Both the position numbers and the translations under genes were made by a program. 64,000 nt of DNA from Sedimentibacter sp. zth1 (lineage in GTDB: Bacteria > Bacillota > Clostridia > Tissierellales > Sedimentibacteraceae). The stretch is from positions 1,798,001-1,862,000 of the forward strand of contig NZ_CP071445.1 of assembly GCF_017352195.1 (NCBI RefSeq). Direction: 5' to 3'. Positions 30,101 to 37,518 of the stretch are shown here, in pieces. The stretch's first letter is position 1; each line of letters starts with the position of its first letter. The notes beneath the pieces were generated by a model. The model worked only from the letters and a program-made list of their open reading frames with translations, had not been told where the DNA came from and ran no database searches.

Positions 30101-30761
30101 TAAATTGATCTTCTAAAATATTATATTCTTCTATTGTATTAAATGTATCTTCACAAAGAGTTTGAATATCAGTAAGCGCAATATCATAGCCAGATTTTTT
30201 CGACAAAACATTCTGTTGACTTGGTACTTCTTTAAATATACTTATTTTATTTAATAAATTTTCTCCGACACTGATAGGGCCTCTATATTTCATATACTCT
30301 ATTATTTGCCTTTCCATAACCTCTGTATTATATATTTCGCTACCAATAACGCCATTGGCATCAAAATCTATACACGTCATATCTATTAAATTATTAAATT
30401 CCAATTCATCCTCATTATTAATTAGATTTTTGATATCCTCAATTATGATTTTTGTATATGAATCATCATCACTTATCTCCAAATTCATAGAATTAATTGT
30501 ATTTTCATAATATTTGATCAAATTATTTGAAAGTTCCTCATCATTTGCTGAAATTGCCAACAAACCATATACATCATAAAGCACTTTTTCATAAGCGGTT
30601 AAGGAGGTATTTAGTGTCAGGTTTGTGGCATCAGCTACCATCGCTTTAGCTCCATATATTCTAATAGCATCAACTGCAATTAGTGCAAATAGTAATGTTG
30701 GAATTAAAATCAGACTCAAAAAAACAGTTACCGAGCCATTATTTTTATAAAATATTTTCAT
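27195..30761 (-). CDS. Giant TadG-like pilus-associated protein (DUF5702-type)
   Basis: 1188 residues from the ATG 6 bases after GGGGGT; a TTG six codons earlier overlaps this site. The N-terminus NNGSVTVFLSLILIPTLLFA is a pseudopilin-type leader helix, followed by the DUF5702 signature region (AVDAIRIYGAKAMVADATNL). Most of the rest is long helical, coiled-coil-like sequence rich in Asn, Lys, Glu and Ile, with a second hydrophobic stretch near residue 780-820 (IKAWTLTAALALAGWTGFG). At this size it could reach far out from the wall. It is the largest gene of the Tad operon. Confidence 0.87.
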   Translation of the reverse strand: MKIFYKNNGSVTVFLSLILIPTLLFALIAVDAIRIYGAKAMVADATNLTLNTSLTAYEKVLYDVYGLLAISANDEELSNNLIKYYENTINSMNLEISDDDSYTKIIIEDIKNLINNEDELEFNNLIDMTCIDFDANGVIGSEIYNTEVMERQIIEYMKYRGPISVGENLLNKISIFKEVPSQQNVLSKKSGYDIALTDIQTLCEDTFNTIEEYNILEDQFNNYSINDFVNEASSGIDNILGINDINKLIVGVYKNESLKYENNYSKNDVLLSYSQIKNYLEDNTYTIVDLLNNKKDKTNVNEIIDYYFSIVDNIEIINLILVYNSVLGSKFNEYEDMLIEIHRVEEEKRKEQAIKDNIDYIALPNYALEEERKNYSDLINYLNDAIEDINSFVNDLKHKKSNCKEIVNKNINDLIEYLSIKYNQAVEIKDKAKTVDDNLEQLISEEIPRLKESAVEWKNALNELSDGDIKTNLMMQYNDLTSCLKENQIKSLIDKIDENYSYYALYTDTIEKIEYCKYSIGYKNIANAMDKFEQYININNIINVEQIDEKSNQVLKDVFYIPTLQSFNDKNILSIKNEEFYKFLSKNCTHSLTESTKATEKEVNKQKKTLLSTVNKSVEQYKKDSENNSIKDHKVPNEGEIYNDLATVLLLSQQDDEIVMTENIDKNLNVGKNSESKNFVEKQDENIEESLSPLKGIGNFFSQLGEDGRDNLYISEYMGEMFSCYTTNKGNNDISEKTLSGININEDNNYLYRNELEYILWGQIGEKTNRNVTYTSATIYGMRFVLNTIYAYTDAEIKAWTLTAALALAGWTGFGVPIVQNVLMIALAMGETAIDLTRLMNGENVVIYKSFSTWILKPSGIVNEVTVTVAKSMVEKCLDDISNKVIELSENYCDDKIKELNMAIDEYADSLANDLSKSVTNMLLAPIQAKINLIITTNVVNPTNDILADLDNIYKNLRNSIESEEESFIKQIKLIALDEFVKYELESIKEKINSAMSKIDNDMSTFKFEIEDIISNYITDLCTKVKNQIILNGYNDLKTAAKNKLYNIKGDIKNEANKIIDEFTQKVSINYSSSKSSENSTGLSKTNNTKGINAITMSYKEYVKLFLISGLSVGKDEAYIARMCDLIKLNLVCSNNALSPSFRLKNSYTMITIKTKTSVRTTLMNSKIFDNPLKENKYYIECKDIFGY

Positions 30762-30784
30762 TTTGACCCCCGAAATCAAAAAAT

Positions 30785-31426
30785 TTAATCTGTTATATCC
30801 TTTATTTTTTGATAAAATACATTAACCTTATCCTTCAAATGCAACTTGACTAAAAGAAAATTAACAGCATCAAATGCTAAATCTGTATTTCTAATAAATT
30901 CTACTGAATCTGTGGCATATGTTGTTGATACAACCCTTCTGTTAACATTATTATTTATTCCTACAATTTTAACAAAGCTAGGTAGTAGAAAACTATAATC
31001 AATACTTACCATAACCTTTGTGGCTAACCCGTCTCTTTTGGCTTCAATATGTGGTTCTATTTGACCACCATTTAGTACTGCATATTTGCATACTAAATCT
31101 TTCAGAGTTTTTTCTAATTGTTCAAAATCATCTCTTTCTCTATTTATTAAGTATCTATACGGATTATGTTCACTATATATGTCATCCAGCGTGCTTTTTT
31201 CTATTTCTTCGCTTTCATCCAATATCAACTTCTCAAACCCAGGAAAATTTATTATTTTACATACACTCTGACCTATTATTTCAGCTTGAGAATACATTAT
31301 ACTTTGCTCAATTTGTAACAATGCCATATATATTAATATAAAAACAACTACTATAACTATTGGCATAACAAATGCTGCTTCAACAATTATTGCACCACTA
31401 TTATTTTTTGTTTTTTTTACCTTCAT
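30785..31426 (-). CDS. TadE-like minor pilin
   Basis: 213 residues. The N-terminus NSGAIIVEAAFVMPIVIVVVF is a TadE-type leader (Gly, then Glu, then a hydrophobic helix), followed by about 170 soluble residues outside the membrane. The start ATG has AAGGAG 14 bases upstream, a long spacing. It follows the Flp pilin gene after 74 bases that contain a hairpin, and precedes the giant DUF5702 gene by 23 bases. Confidence 0.87.
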   Translation of the reverse strand: MKVKKTKNNSGAIIVEAAFVMPIVIVVVFILIYMALLQIEQSIMYSQAEIIGQSVCKIINFPGFEKLILDESEEIEKSTLDDIYSEHNPYRYLINRERDDFEQLEKTLKDLVCKYAVLNGGQIEPHIEAKRDGLATKVMVSIDYSFLLPSFVKIVGINNNVNRRVVSTTYATDSVEFIRNTDLAFDAVNFLLVKLHLKDKVNVFYQKIKDITD

Positions 31427-31463
31427 ATTTTATATATTATTACTCCTTTATTTAAAGAGATTA

Positions 31464-31482
31464 GAGGACTTTATAAGTCCTC
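31464..31482 (-). promoter_or_regulatory. Intercistronic hairpin between Flp pilin and TadE-like genes
   Basis: Perfect 8-bp stem GAGGACTT/AAGTCCTC with a 3-base loop, 18 bases after the Flp stop. The T-tract after it is weak, so it is more likely an mRNA stabiliser or a partial terminator that raises pilin output relative to the downstream genes. Confidence 0.55.
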
Positions 31483-31500
31483 AGGTTGAATTTAATGTGT

Positions 31501-31722
31501 TTAAAGTAATTCATCTGCATCTGTATTGATAACTCCAAATATTTTGTTTATTAATTTCATTAATTCATTTCTAAATATGATTATTACTGCAATTAAAATA
31601 ATTATTATTAATAGTATTGCAATAACTTCTGCTGCTCCTTTTTCTTCATGAATTAATCTGTTTACTCCATTTTTAGCTTTTAGATATGTAGCTAATGCAC
31701 AATTTTTTAATTTTTTTAACAT
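31501..31722 (-). CDS. Flp-type major pilin
   Basis: 73 residues, typical size. The sequence HEEKGAAEVIAILLIIIILI has the Flp cleavage site (Gly before AAE) and the conserved Glu at mature +4 or +5 followed by one hydrophobic helix; a short charged tail ends DADELL. Processed by the A24 peptidase and assembled by CpaF, TadB and TadC encoded just upstream. RBS GGGGAAAAAAGA. Confidence 0.92.
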   Translation of the reverse strand: MLKKLKNCALATYLKAKNGVNRLIHEEKGAAEVIAILLIIIILIAVIIIFRNELMKLINKIFGVINTDADELL

Positions 31723-31748
31723 TCTTTTTTCCCCTTATTTGATTAATT

Positions 31749-32630
31749 TTAAATACTTGAAAATATTGGTACTATTATAATCATAAGTATTGCTATAAGC
31801 ATAATTCCTACTGGTAGCATCAACTTTTGACTTGCCAACTCACCTTTTATTTTTACATTTGATTTCTTCTGCTGCCAACTTTCATCTGCCATATTTTTAA
31901 TAAGATTAACTGTTTCACTACTTCCCTTTTGCATATTTTGAATAAGCAAAGATGTAAATTTTCTTATTTCTTTGTTATTGCATCTATCTCCGAAGTTTCT
32001 ATAAGCTTGTACCTCACTTATTCCATTGTCTATATCATCATTCACTCTCTTCATTTCTCTAAATAACAACCCTTCATCACCATTAGAGATCAAAGTCCAT
32101 GAAGATCTAACCGTCATACCCGCATTCATTAAAAGCACTAATTTTGATAGTACGTTAGGAAAGTCACCAAACAACTCCTCTTTTTTCCTATTTACTTCAC
32201 TTTCTATTTCATAATCTAAATAAATAACTATAAGTACTATAAACACTATTGCTAAAAATGCTAAACTAAACTCTTTAGAAACAGCTCCTATAAAAAAAGA
32301 TATTGGCAATAAAGTTAAAACATATGTAATCTTTGCTCCTACTGTTACATAATAATAAAACTCCGCATATTTTTCACCCTTGATTCTGCATATTTTTTTT
32401 GTTTTTTTTACTGCTATACTTGATTCCAAATTGAATTTAACTATATCCATAACTCCAAATCCAATAAAAAAAATATTTGACATAAAATACTCATTTTTTT
32501 TCAATGCATCCAATGCCGCATTATATTTTTTATTATACTTTAAATAAATTATTATCCAAACTATTGATAGAACTGTACCTAAAACTAACATTGCATACTG
32601 AAAAATACTAACCTCTACAAATATTTTCAA
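31749..32630 (-). CDS. tadC: TadC-like inner-membrane platform protein (type II secretion F domain)
   Basis: 293 residues; the start reads TTG next to a run of seven G on the minus strand. Hydrophobic segments at the N-terminus, near residues 95-140 and at the C-terminus frame a T2SSF domain with KLVLLMNAGMTVRSSWTLI and FTSLLIQNMQKGSSETVNLI. It works as a pair with TadB in the pilus assembly platform; the gap to tadB is 7 bases. Confidence 0.9.
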   Translation of the reverse strand: MKIFVEVSIFQYAMLVLGTVLSIVWIIIYLKYNKKYNAALDALKKNEYFMSNIFFIGFGVMDIVKFNLESSIAVKKTKKICRIKGEKYAEFYYYVTVGAKITYVLTLLPISFFIGAVSKEFSLAFLAIVFIVLIVIYLDYEIESEVNRKKEELFGDFPNVLSKLVLLMNAGMTVRSSWTLISNGDEGLLFREMKRVNDDIDNGISEVQAYRNFGDRCNNKEIRKFTSLLIQNMQKGSSETVNLIKNMADESWQQKKSNVKIKGELASQKLMLPVGIMLIAILMIIIVPIFSSI

Positions 32631-32637
32631 TCCCCCC

Positions 32638-33393
32638 CTAAACCTTTATATCCGTTATTTTTTTACCTAAAAAAAATGCTATAATTAAAATAACCAAAGC
32701 TATTAATCTAGTTACAATGTTTGATATATTCTGTGTTGAAAATGTGCTATCACCGAGCATTCGCAAAGACAGTACCATGACAAAGGGCATAATACACATA
32801 ATATAAAATTCCGCTTTTTTTTGAGCAATGGAAGTTCTTATTTCCATTTCAATATCTATTTTGTCGTTTATAATTTCTCTGGTTTCTAATATTATTTTGC
32901 TTATATCTCCACCTGTTCTGTTACATGATTCAAAAATGCTTGCAAAGCTTTTAATATCATCTATATGACTTCTTTGAGCAAAATCTTCTAAAATATCTTC
33001 CATATTAATTCCATTAATTATGCTTTTTTTGATAATTTCTATTTCTCTTGTTATATCTGCATCATTGCCATATAGAATTTCCATATCATCATAAGTATCT
33101 ATAAAAGCATCATGTGTATTTTTACCTGACAAATATGATGAAGATAACGATTCTAGAAAATCTTTAAATTGAAGCAACAATTTTTTCTTTCTTTTCTTAA
33201 TCAAATAATTTTTATAGGGCTTAATCGAGAATAAGCCTGATGGTATGCTAATAAGCATGCTTAAAATTATACTCTCAAAAAATATCGTAAGAACTACAAA
33301 AGCCAATAAAAATCCTATGCAATAACCTATAATATAATCAATATATTTCATGTGATATAAATCATAATCTACCTTATAAACTTTAGATAACAC
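32638..33393 (-). CDS. tadB: TadB-like inner-membrane platform protein
   Basis: 251 residues, GTG start with GGAGG 8 bases upstream. The N-terminal membrane helices are followed by the T2SSF domain (FKDFLESLSSSYLSGKNTHDAF, split here as FLESLSSSYLSG, and RTGGDISKIILETREII), then two C-terminal helices. It is 15 bases after cpaF. Shorter than proteobacterial TadB but complete for Gram-positive versions. Confidence 0.9.
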   Translation of the reverse strand: MLSKVYKVDYDLYHMKYIDYIIGYCIGFLLAFVVLTIFFESIILSMLISIPSGLFSIKPYKNYLIKKRKKKLLLQFKDFLESLSSSYLSGKNTHDAFIDTYDDMEILYGNDADITREIEIIKKSIINGINMEDILEDFAQRSHIDDIKSFASIFESCNRTGGDISKIILETREIINDKIDIEMEIRTSIAQKKAEFYIMCIMPFVMVLSLRMLGDSTFSTQNISNIVTRLIALVILIIAFFLGKKITDIKV

Positions 33394-33408
33394 CCTTTAT
33401 ACCTCCAC

Positions 33409-34647
33409 TTATATCTTTAGATTGAAGCCAGCGACATTTAGCTTTGAATAATTTAAAAATTCATTTTTTGTTCTAGTTAATTTTCCAAATACTATATCTT
33501 CAGAGTTATTTTTATCTTCAACAAATTCATATATAGGATTTAGTACAATATTTCCGTCATTTATACCGCATACTTCACTAATTTCAACTGTTTTTCTTGT
33601 CTTGTCTCTCATCCTAGATAAATGTATTATGATATCTATACTAGATGCAATTTGTTGTCTAATCGCAGCTAATGGCAACCCATCCGCACCTGTCAATACC
33701 ATGGTTTCTAAACGACTAAGCATGTCCTTTGAAGAGTTTGCATGCCCTGTAGATAAAGAACCATCATGTCCTGTATTCATTGCTTGAAGCATATCTAGTG
33801 CTTCACTTCCACGAACTTCGCCTACTACTATCCTTTCAGGTCTCATACGTAATGCCGATTTTATTAAATCTCTGATAGTAATTTGTCCTACTCCAGAAGT
33901 ATTAGAATTTCTGGTCTCAAGTCTTATTAAATTATCAATATTTTTAATTTGCAGTTCTGCTGAATCTTCAATTGTAATTACTCTTTCTTCTTTTGGAATA
34001 TAATTTGATAATGCATTTAGAAACGTGGTTTTTCCAGAACCTGTTCCACCACTTATGAATATGTTATATTTTGAAATAACTAAAAGTTTTAGAATTTGTG
34101 CAATTTCTTCTGTTATTGAATTATACTGTATTAATTTTTTAATTGTCATAGGATTTTTTGAAAACTTTCTTATTGTAATTGTAGCTCCATCTATAGCGAT
34201 AGGTGGTAATACAACATTAACTCTTGAACCATCAGGTAATCTTGTATCTACTATTGGGTTTGCTTGATTTACTTCTCTACCAGCCTTTCCAACTATCCTT
34301 TGTATAATATCATTAAGTTTTTCTGCGCTTTCGAATTTTTCATTTATTTTAAATACTTTACCGTTTTTTTCTATAAATATTTTATCTGGACCATTTATCA
34401 TTATTTCAGTAACATTTTCATCACTCAGAATATTGTCTAAAACACCAAATCCTCGAATTGAATTAAAAATATCATCTATTACTTTTATCCTTTCTGATAT
34501 AGACATATAATTATTTTTAAGTTGTACACTATCTCTAACACTATTTTCAATTATTATTCGCAGTTCTTCATCACTTACTGAATTCAAGGTAATTTGCTTG
34601 TTTATTTCTTCTCTAATAAAATTTATAAAGCTATTTTTGTCTACCAT
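33409..34647 (-). CDS. cpaF: CpaF/TadA-type pilus assembly ATPase
   Basis: 412 residues from the ATG with AGAGGTGA 8 bases upstream; an in-frame start 11 codons earlier would overlap the TadZ-like gene. N-terminal domain with ITEIMINGP-type motif (EIMINGPDKIFIEKNG), then Walker A SGGTGSGKTT (about 199-208), ATIEDSAELQ-type region (ITIEDSAELQI), Walker B RIVVGEVRGSEALDML and His box TGHDGSLSTGHAN. This hexameric ATPase powers pilin assembly at the cytoplasmic side. The gap to the TadZ-like gene is 13 bases. Confidence 0.95.
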   Translation of the reverse strand: MVDKNSFINFIREEINKQITLNSVSDEELRIIIENSVRDSVQLKNNYMSISERIKVIDDIFNSIRGFGVLDNILSDENVTEIMINGPDKIFIEKNGKVFKINEKFESAEKLNDIIQRIVGKAGREVNQANPIVDTRLPDGSRVNVVLPPIAIDGATITIRKFSKNPMTIKKLIQYNSITEEIAQILKLLVISKYNIFISGGTGSGKTTFLNALSNYIPKEERVITIEDSAELQIKNIDNLIRLETRNSNTSGVGQITIRDLIKSALRMRPERIVVGEVRGSEALDMLQAMNTGHDGSLSTGHANSSKDMLSRLETMVLTGADGLPLAAIRQQIASSIDIIIHLSRMRDKTRKTVEISEVCGINDGNIVLNPIYEFVEDKNNSEDIVFGKLTRTKNEFLNYSKLNVAGFNLKI

Positions 34648-34660
34648 TTTACATTCACCT

Positions 34661-35737
34661 CTATTTGCACAAGCTATCAAATATAGGATTATTTGATAAT
34701 AGCTCTGCTAATTTTTTTGATGAAATATTTTTGTATTCTTCTAAATATCCTAAGATAGTTAATTCTTTCATATCCTTTGCATTAGCCATCTCATCTTTAA
34801 AAGTATTTTTATCATTAATTTTGTTATAAATAATGCAACACTTACTCATGTAATTTTTATCATTTATGTTTTGAATTAAGTTAATTGAATTTACTATACT
34901 ACTGAATTTAGTGTTACACTGCTCTGTAGGAATTTTTGAAAAGATTATATTATCAGAAATGTCTAATAAATAATTGCATGTAGGATTTATTTGATAATCT
35001 ATATCAATTACAATATAGTCATAATTTATATACTTCAATACATTGTTGATAAGTATTTCGATATTTTCTTTTGTAACTTCGTTTCGTTCTAAAGAATTTT
35101 TGCATGATGAAATAAAATATACATCTGATTTATCTCTTTTAACCGTACTTTCTATTCTCGTACTTATATCAACATTATTACTTTTTATAGCGTAAATAAT
35201 ATCGCTTAAATTAAATTTTCCTTCTGCCTCAAAAAAGCATTTAACGGTTGGGAAAGATTGCAAATCCAGATATAATACTTTGAAATTTTTACTTAGTTTA
35301 ATTGAAAAGGAAGAAGCAAGGGTTGATGTTCCTGAACTACTATCGCATGACATGAATGTTATAACCCTAGTAGCAATGTTGTTAGTTAGATTAGTTTTAA
35401 TAATTGTATATTTTTCAGAATAATAATTTAGAATTTCTTTATATATTAAGCTGATTTTTTGATATTTATAAATTTGATTTTGCCCTGCTTCTTTCTTACT
35501 CAAAGTATCAACCAAATTAATAAATACCACATCTTTATTAATGTCTTCTAAATTTTCTAGCATATGTTCCTGAAGTAATAACACTTCATATTCTTTGTTC
35601 TTTTCATTATTTTTAAATGATTCTTCATTAGAAAATATATGAATTTCAACCTTATCAGAAAAATTATTATTCATACACTCAAAAAATCTATTGGCATAGA
35701 CTTTATCAGAATCAATCATAGCAATTCTAATTTTCAT
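34661..35737 (-). CDS. TadZ/CpaE-like MinD-family protein with degenerate Walker A
   Basis: 358 residues; ATG after GGGGGGATTTA. N-terminal half resembles an atypical receiver domain (IAMIDSDKVYANRFFECM, VLLLQEHML). The C-terminal half is a MinD/ParA-like fold, VITFMSCDSSSGTSTLAS, where the deviant Walker A normally reads KGGxGKT(S/T); both lysines are absent. Later motifs VLYLDLQSFP and YIVIDIDYQI are retained. TadZ proteins localise Tad machines to a cell site, and atypical P-loops are known among them. It is the first gene of the Tad operon. Confidence 0.85.
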   Translation of the reverse strand: MKIRIAMIDSDKVYANRFFECMNNNFSDKVEIHIFSNEESFKNNEKNKEYEVLLLQEHMLENLEDINKDVVFINLVDTLSKKEAGQNQIYKYQKISLIYKEILNYYSEKYTIIKTNLTNNIATRVITFMSCDSSSGTSTLASSFSIKLSKNFKVLYLDLQSFPTVKCFFEAEGKFNLSDIIYAIKSNNVDISTRIESTVKRDKSDVYFISSCKNSLERNEVTKENIEILINNVLKYINYDYIVIDIDYQINPTCNYLLDISDNIIFSKIPTEQCNTKFSSIVNSINLIQNINDKNYMSKCCIIYNKINDKNTFKDEMANAKDMKELTILGYLEEYKNISSKKLAELLSNNPIFDSLCK

Positions 35738-35806
35738 TAAATCCCCCCGAATTTTATTCCAAATTACTTATTTATTTCCCAGAAAATACTATATTTTTAT
35801 TTATTG

Positions 35807-35818
35807 TAACAATTGTTA
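35807..35818. promoter_or_regulatory. Perfect palindrome upstream of Tad operon
   Basis: TAACAATTGTTA, a perfect 12-base palindrome about 70 bases before the TadZ-like start. It resembles the core of some redox-regulator operators, but the function is unknown. I found no good -35/-10 pair beside it. Confidence 0.35.
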
Positions 35819-35825
35819 ATAGCTT

Positions 35826-35875
35826 TTTCAACAATAATTAAACATTTTTATATAAAATGCTAATTATTGTTGAAA
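35826..35875. repeat. 50-base near-perfect inverted repeat
   Basis: TTTCAACAATAATTA and its reverse complement, 15 bases each, enclose a further ACATTTT/AAAATG pair. It lies between the HD-domain gene and the Tad operon. No T-tract of a classical terminator follows on the minus strand. It may be a transcription stop for the HD gene or a regulator site. Confidence 0.6.
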
Positions 35876-35896
35876 TATCTTGTCTGTTTTTGTTAT

Positions 35897-37432
35897 TTAT
35901 TGTCGTAATAAAGAGTATTCCTCTTTTGTATAAAATTGATTTGATTTTAAGTATTTAGGAATATTTTGAGAAATTCCGTTTATTAAAATATCAGCATATC
36001 TGTTTGCAATTTCAATTGTATAAACATTTTCATCCACATTAAGTTTGCCAATACATCTAAGTCTAATTTTTAAACTATTATCCAAATTAGCTATATCAAA
36101 TAATGTCAAGAATCTTCTACATCTACCTTTAAAAGCAATTTCAGGGTCAAGATTGTCTAAATCATTGTTAGTAAATTCAAAATCAATGTTTAGCCATCCA
36201 TCCTCCATATATATGTATGACTGACAAAACTCTTCAACGTATTCTCTATTCTGACTTGCTCGAGATATTCTTGAGAATTCTTCTAATTCATCGATAAAAG
36301 TTAAGTATGATTGCTTGTCCAAAGTTTTTATTTTAAAAGTTTCACTTGTATGATTATATATACTTTTTAATATTTCATTTTTTGAATCTAATACTGCTAG
36401 GTTACATTTTATATTTTCAGTATTTGAATTATAATTAAAATCATCACTTTTAAATGCACTTAAATTCCTGGCTAATAAAAAAGCACTCATAATACCATGA
36501 TTATATTCTTCAAAATTTTTGCTACACTTTAACACTCGTGGAATACACTTAACCATAATTAATTTTGTTTTTATACTTTTTCTTATTTCTTCAATCTCTA
36601 CATCAGTAAAATTTTCAACCTTGAATTTTTCAATATTAAAATTAATATGTTTTGTACTATCTTCTTTACATTTAATATCAAAGTATTCGATAAGGGTTTC
36701 GTCAACATTAAACTCAATTTCAATTTTAGTTGCCAAAATATCAACGAAACTATTAATAAACTGTTGCTGAATATTATCAAATCTAAAATTGAACATACTA
36801 TATGAATTTATACCATAGTAAGGTAATATTTTTTTCATACTATTATTAATTTTATTAATCTTTTTTATTGGATAACCTAAATCATGAGTGATAGCAGCTA
36901 TACACCTAACTGAATCAGCTAATTTTTTTTGTGCTTCGACTGTATTACATATTCTAGTTATATCGGGAAAATAGTCTAAAATATTTAGATTTTGCAACAT
37001 TTGCTTAACTCCATATATGTCTTTATTGTCATCTTGAGATTCCAATTTCAATTTAATAAATTCATCATTTGAATATATGTATTCACCCAAAAAATAAACC
37101 CATAAGCAATGAAGGGTATGATCTCTATAAAAAGAATCTGATGCAAATATAAGTTCTTCAAATTCAACAAATTCATCAAAATATTTAAACAAATCATCAT
37201 AACCGTCTTTGTTACTATCTATAAAAGACATAGCACTTTCAAATAACTTTTTCCAAAGTTTTGATGCAACTTGTATTTTTTCATTCATATTTACACTATC
37301 AATTAGGTTTATTATTAACTTTGAAATAATATTTTTGTCTTCTGTTCTATTTTTTAAAAATTCAATATCATCACACTTTATTTTTTGTAAATAATACTCC
37401 ATTACAATTTTTTCGTTTATTAGCTTTCTCAT
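35897..37432 (-). CDS. HD-domain protein of unknown substrate
   Basis: 511 residues, ATG after AAGGAGAG. HD-type metal residues: YRDHTLHCLWVYFLG (H105, H108) and AAITHDLGYP (H183-D184); a third Asp is not certain. No membrane helices, GGDEF, or REC domain. The C-terminal 120 residues, ending before FYTKEEYSLL, look like an extra mixed domain. HD proteins usually cleave phosphoesters or nucleotides. It lies just ahead of the Tad operon with its own promoter, separated by 160 bases with a long inverted repeat, so the link to the pilus is uncertain. Confidence 0.7.
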   Translation of the reverse strand: MRKLINEKIVMEYYLQKIKCDDIEFLKNRTEDKNIISKLIINLIDSVNMNEKIQVASKLWKKLFESAMSFIDSNKDGYDDLFKYFDEFVEFEELIFASDSFYRDHTLHCLWVYFLGEYIYSNDEFIKLKLESQDDNKDIYGVKQMLQNLNILDYFPDITRICNTVEAQKKLADSVRCIAAITHDLGYPIKKINKINNSMKKILPYYGINSYSMFNFRFDNIQQQFINSFVDILATKIEIEFNVDETLIEYFDIKCKEDSTKHINFNIEKFKVENFTDVEIEEIRKSIKTKLIMVKCIPRVLKCSKNFEEYNHGIMSAFLLARNLSAFKSDDFNYNSNTENIKCNLAVLDSKNEILKSIYNHTSETFKIKTLDKQSYLTFIDELEEFSRISRASQNREYVEEFCQSYIYMEDGWLNIDFEFTNNDLDNLDPEIAFKGRCRRFLTLFDIANLDNSLKIRLRCIGKLNVDENVYTIEIANRYADILINGISQNIPKYLKSNQFYTKEEYSLLRQ

Positions 37433-37472
37433 ATATTTACTCTCCTTAGGTAAAAATATAAAATCCGACCTT

Positions 37473-37501
37473 ATTATACAATATTTGTAATGTAATTACA
37501 A
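37473..37501 (-). promoter_or_regulatory. Promoter of HD-domain gene
   Basis: Minus strand TTGTAA, 17 bases, TATAAT, about 40 bases before the start codon. Confidence 0.7.
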
Positions 37502-37518
37502 TATAAGTATATATTGCT

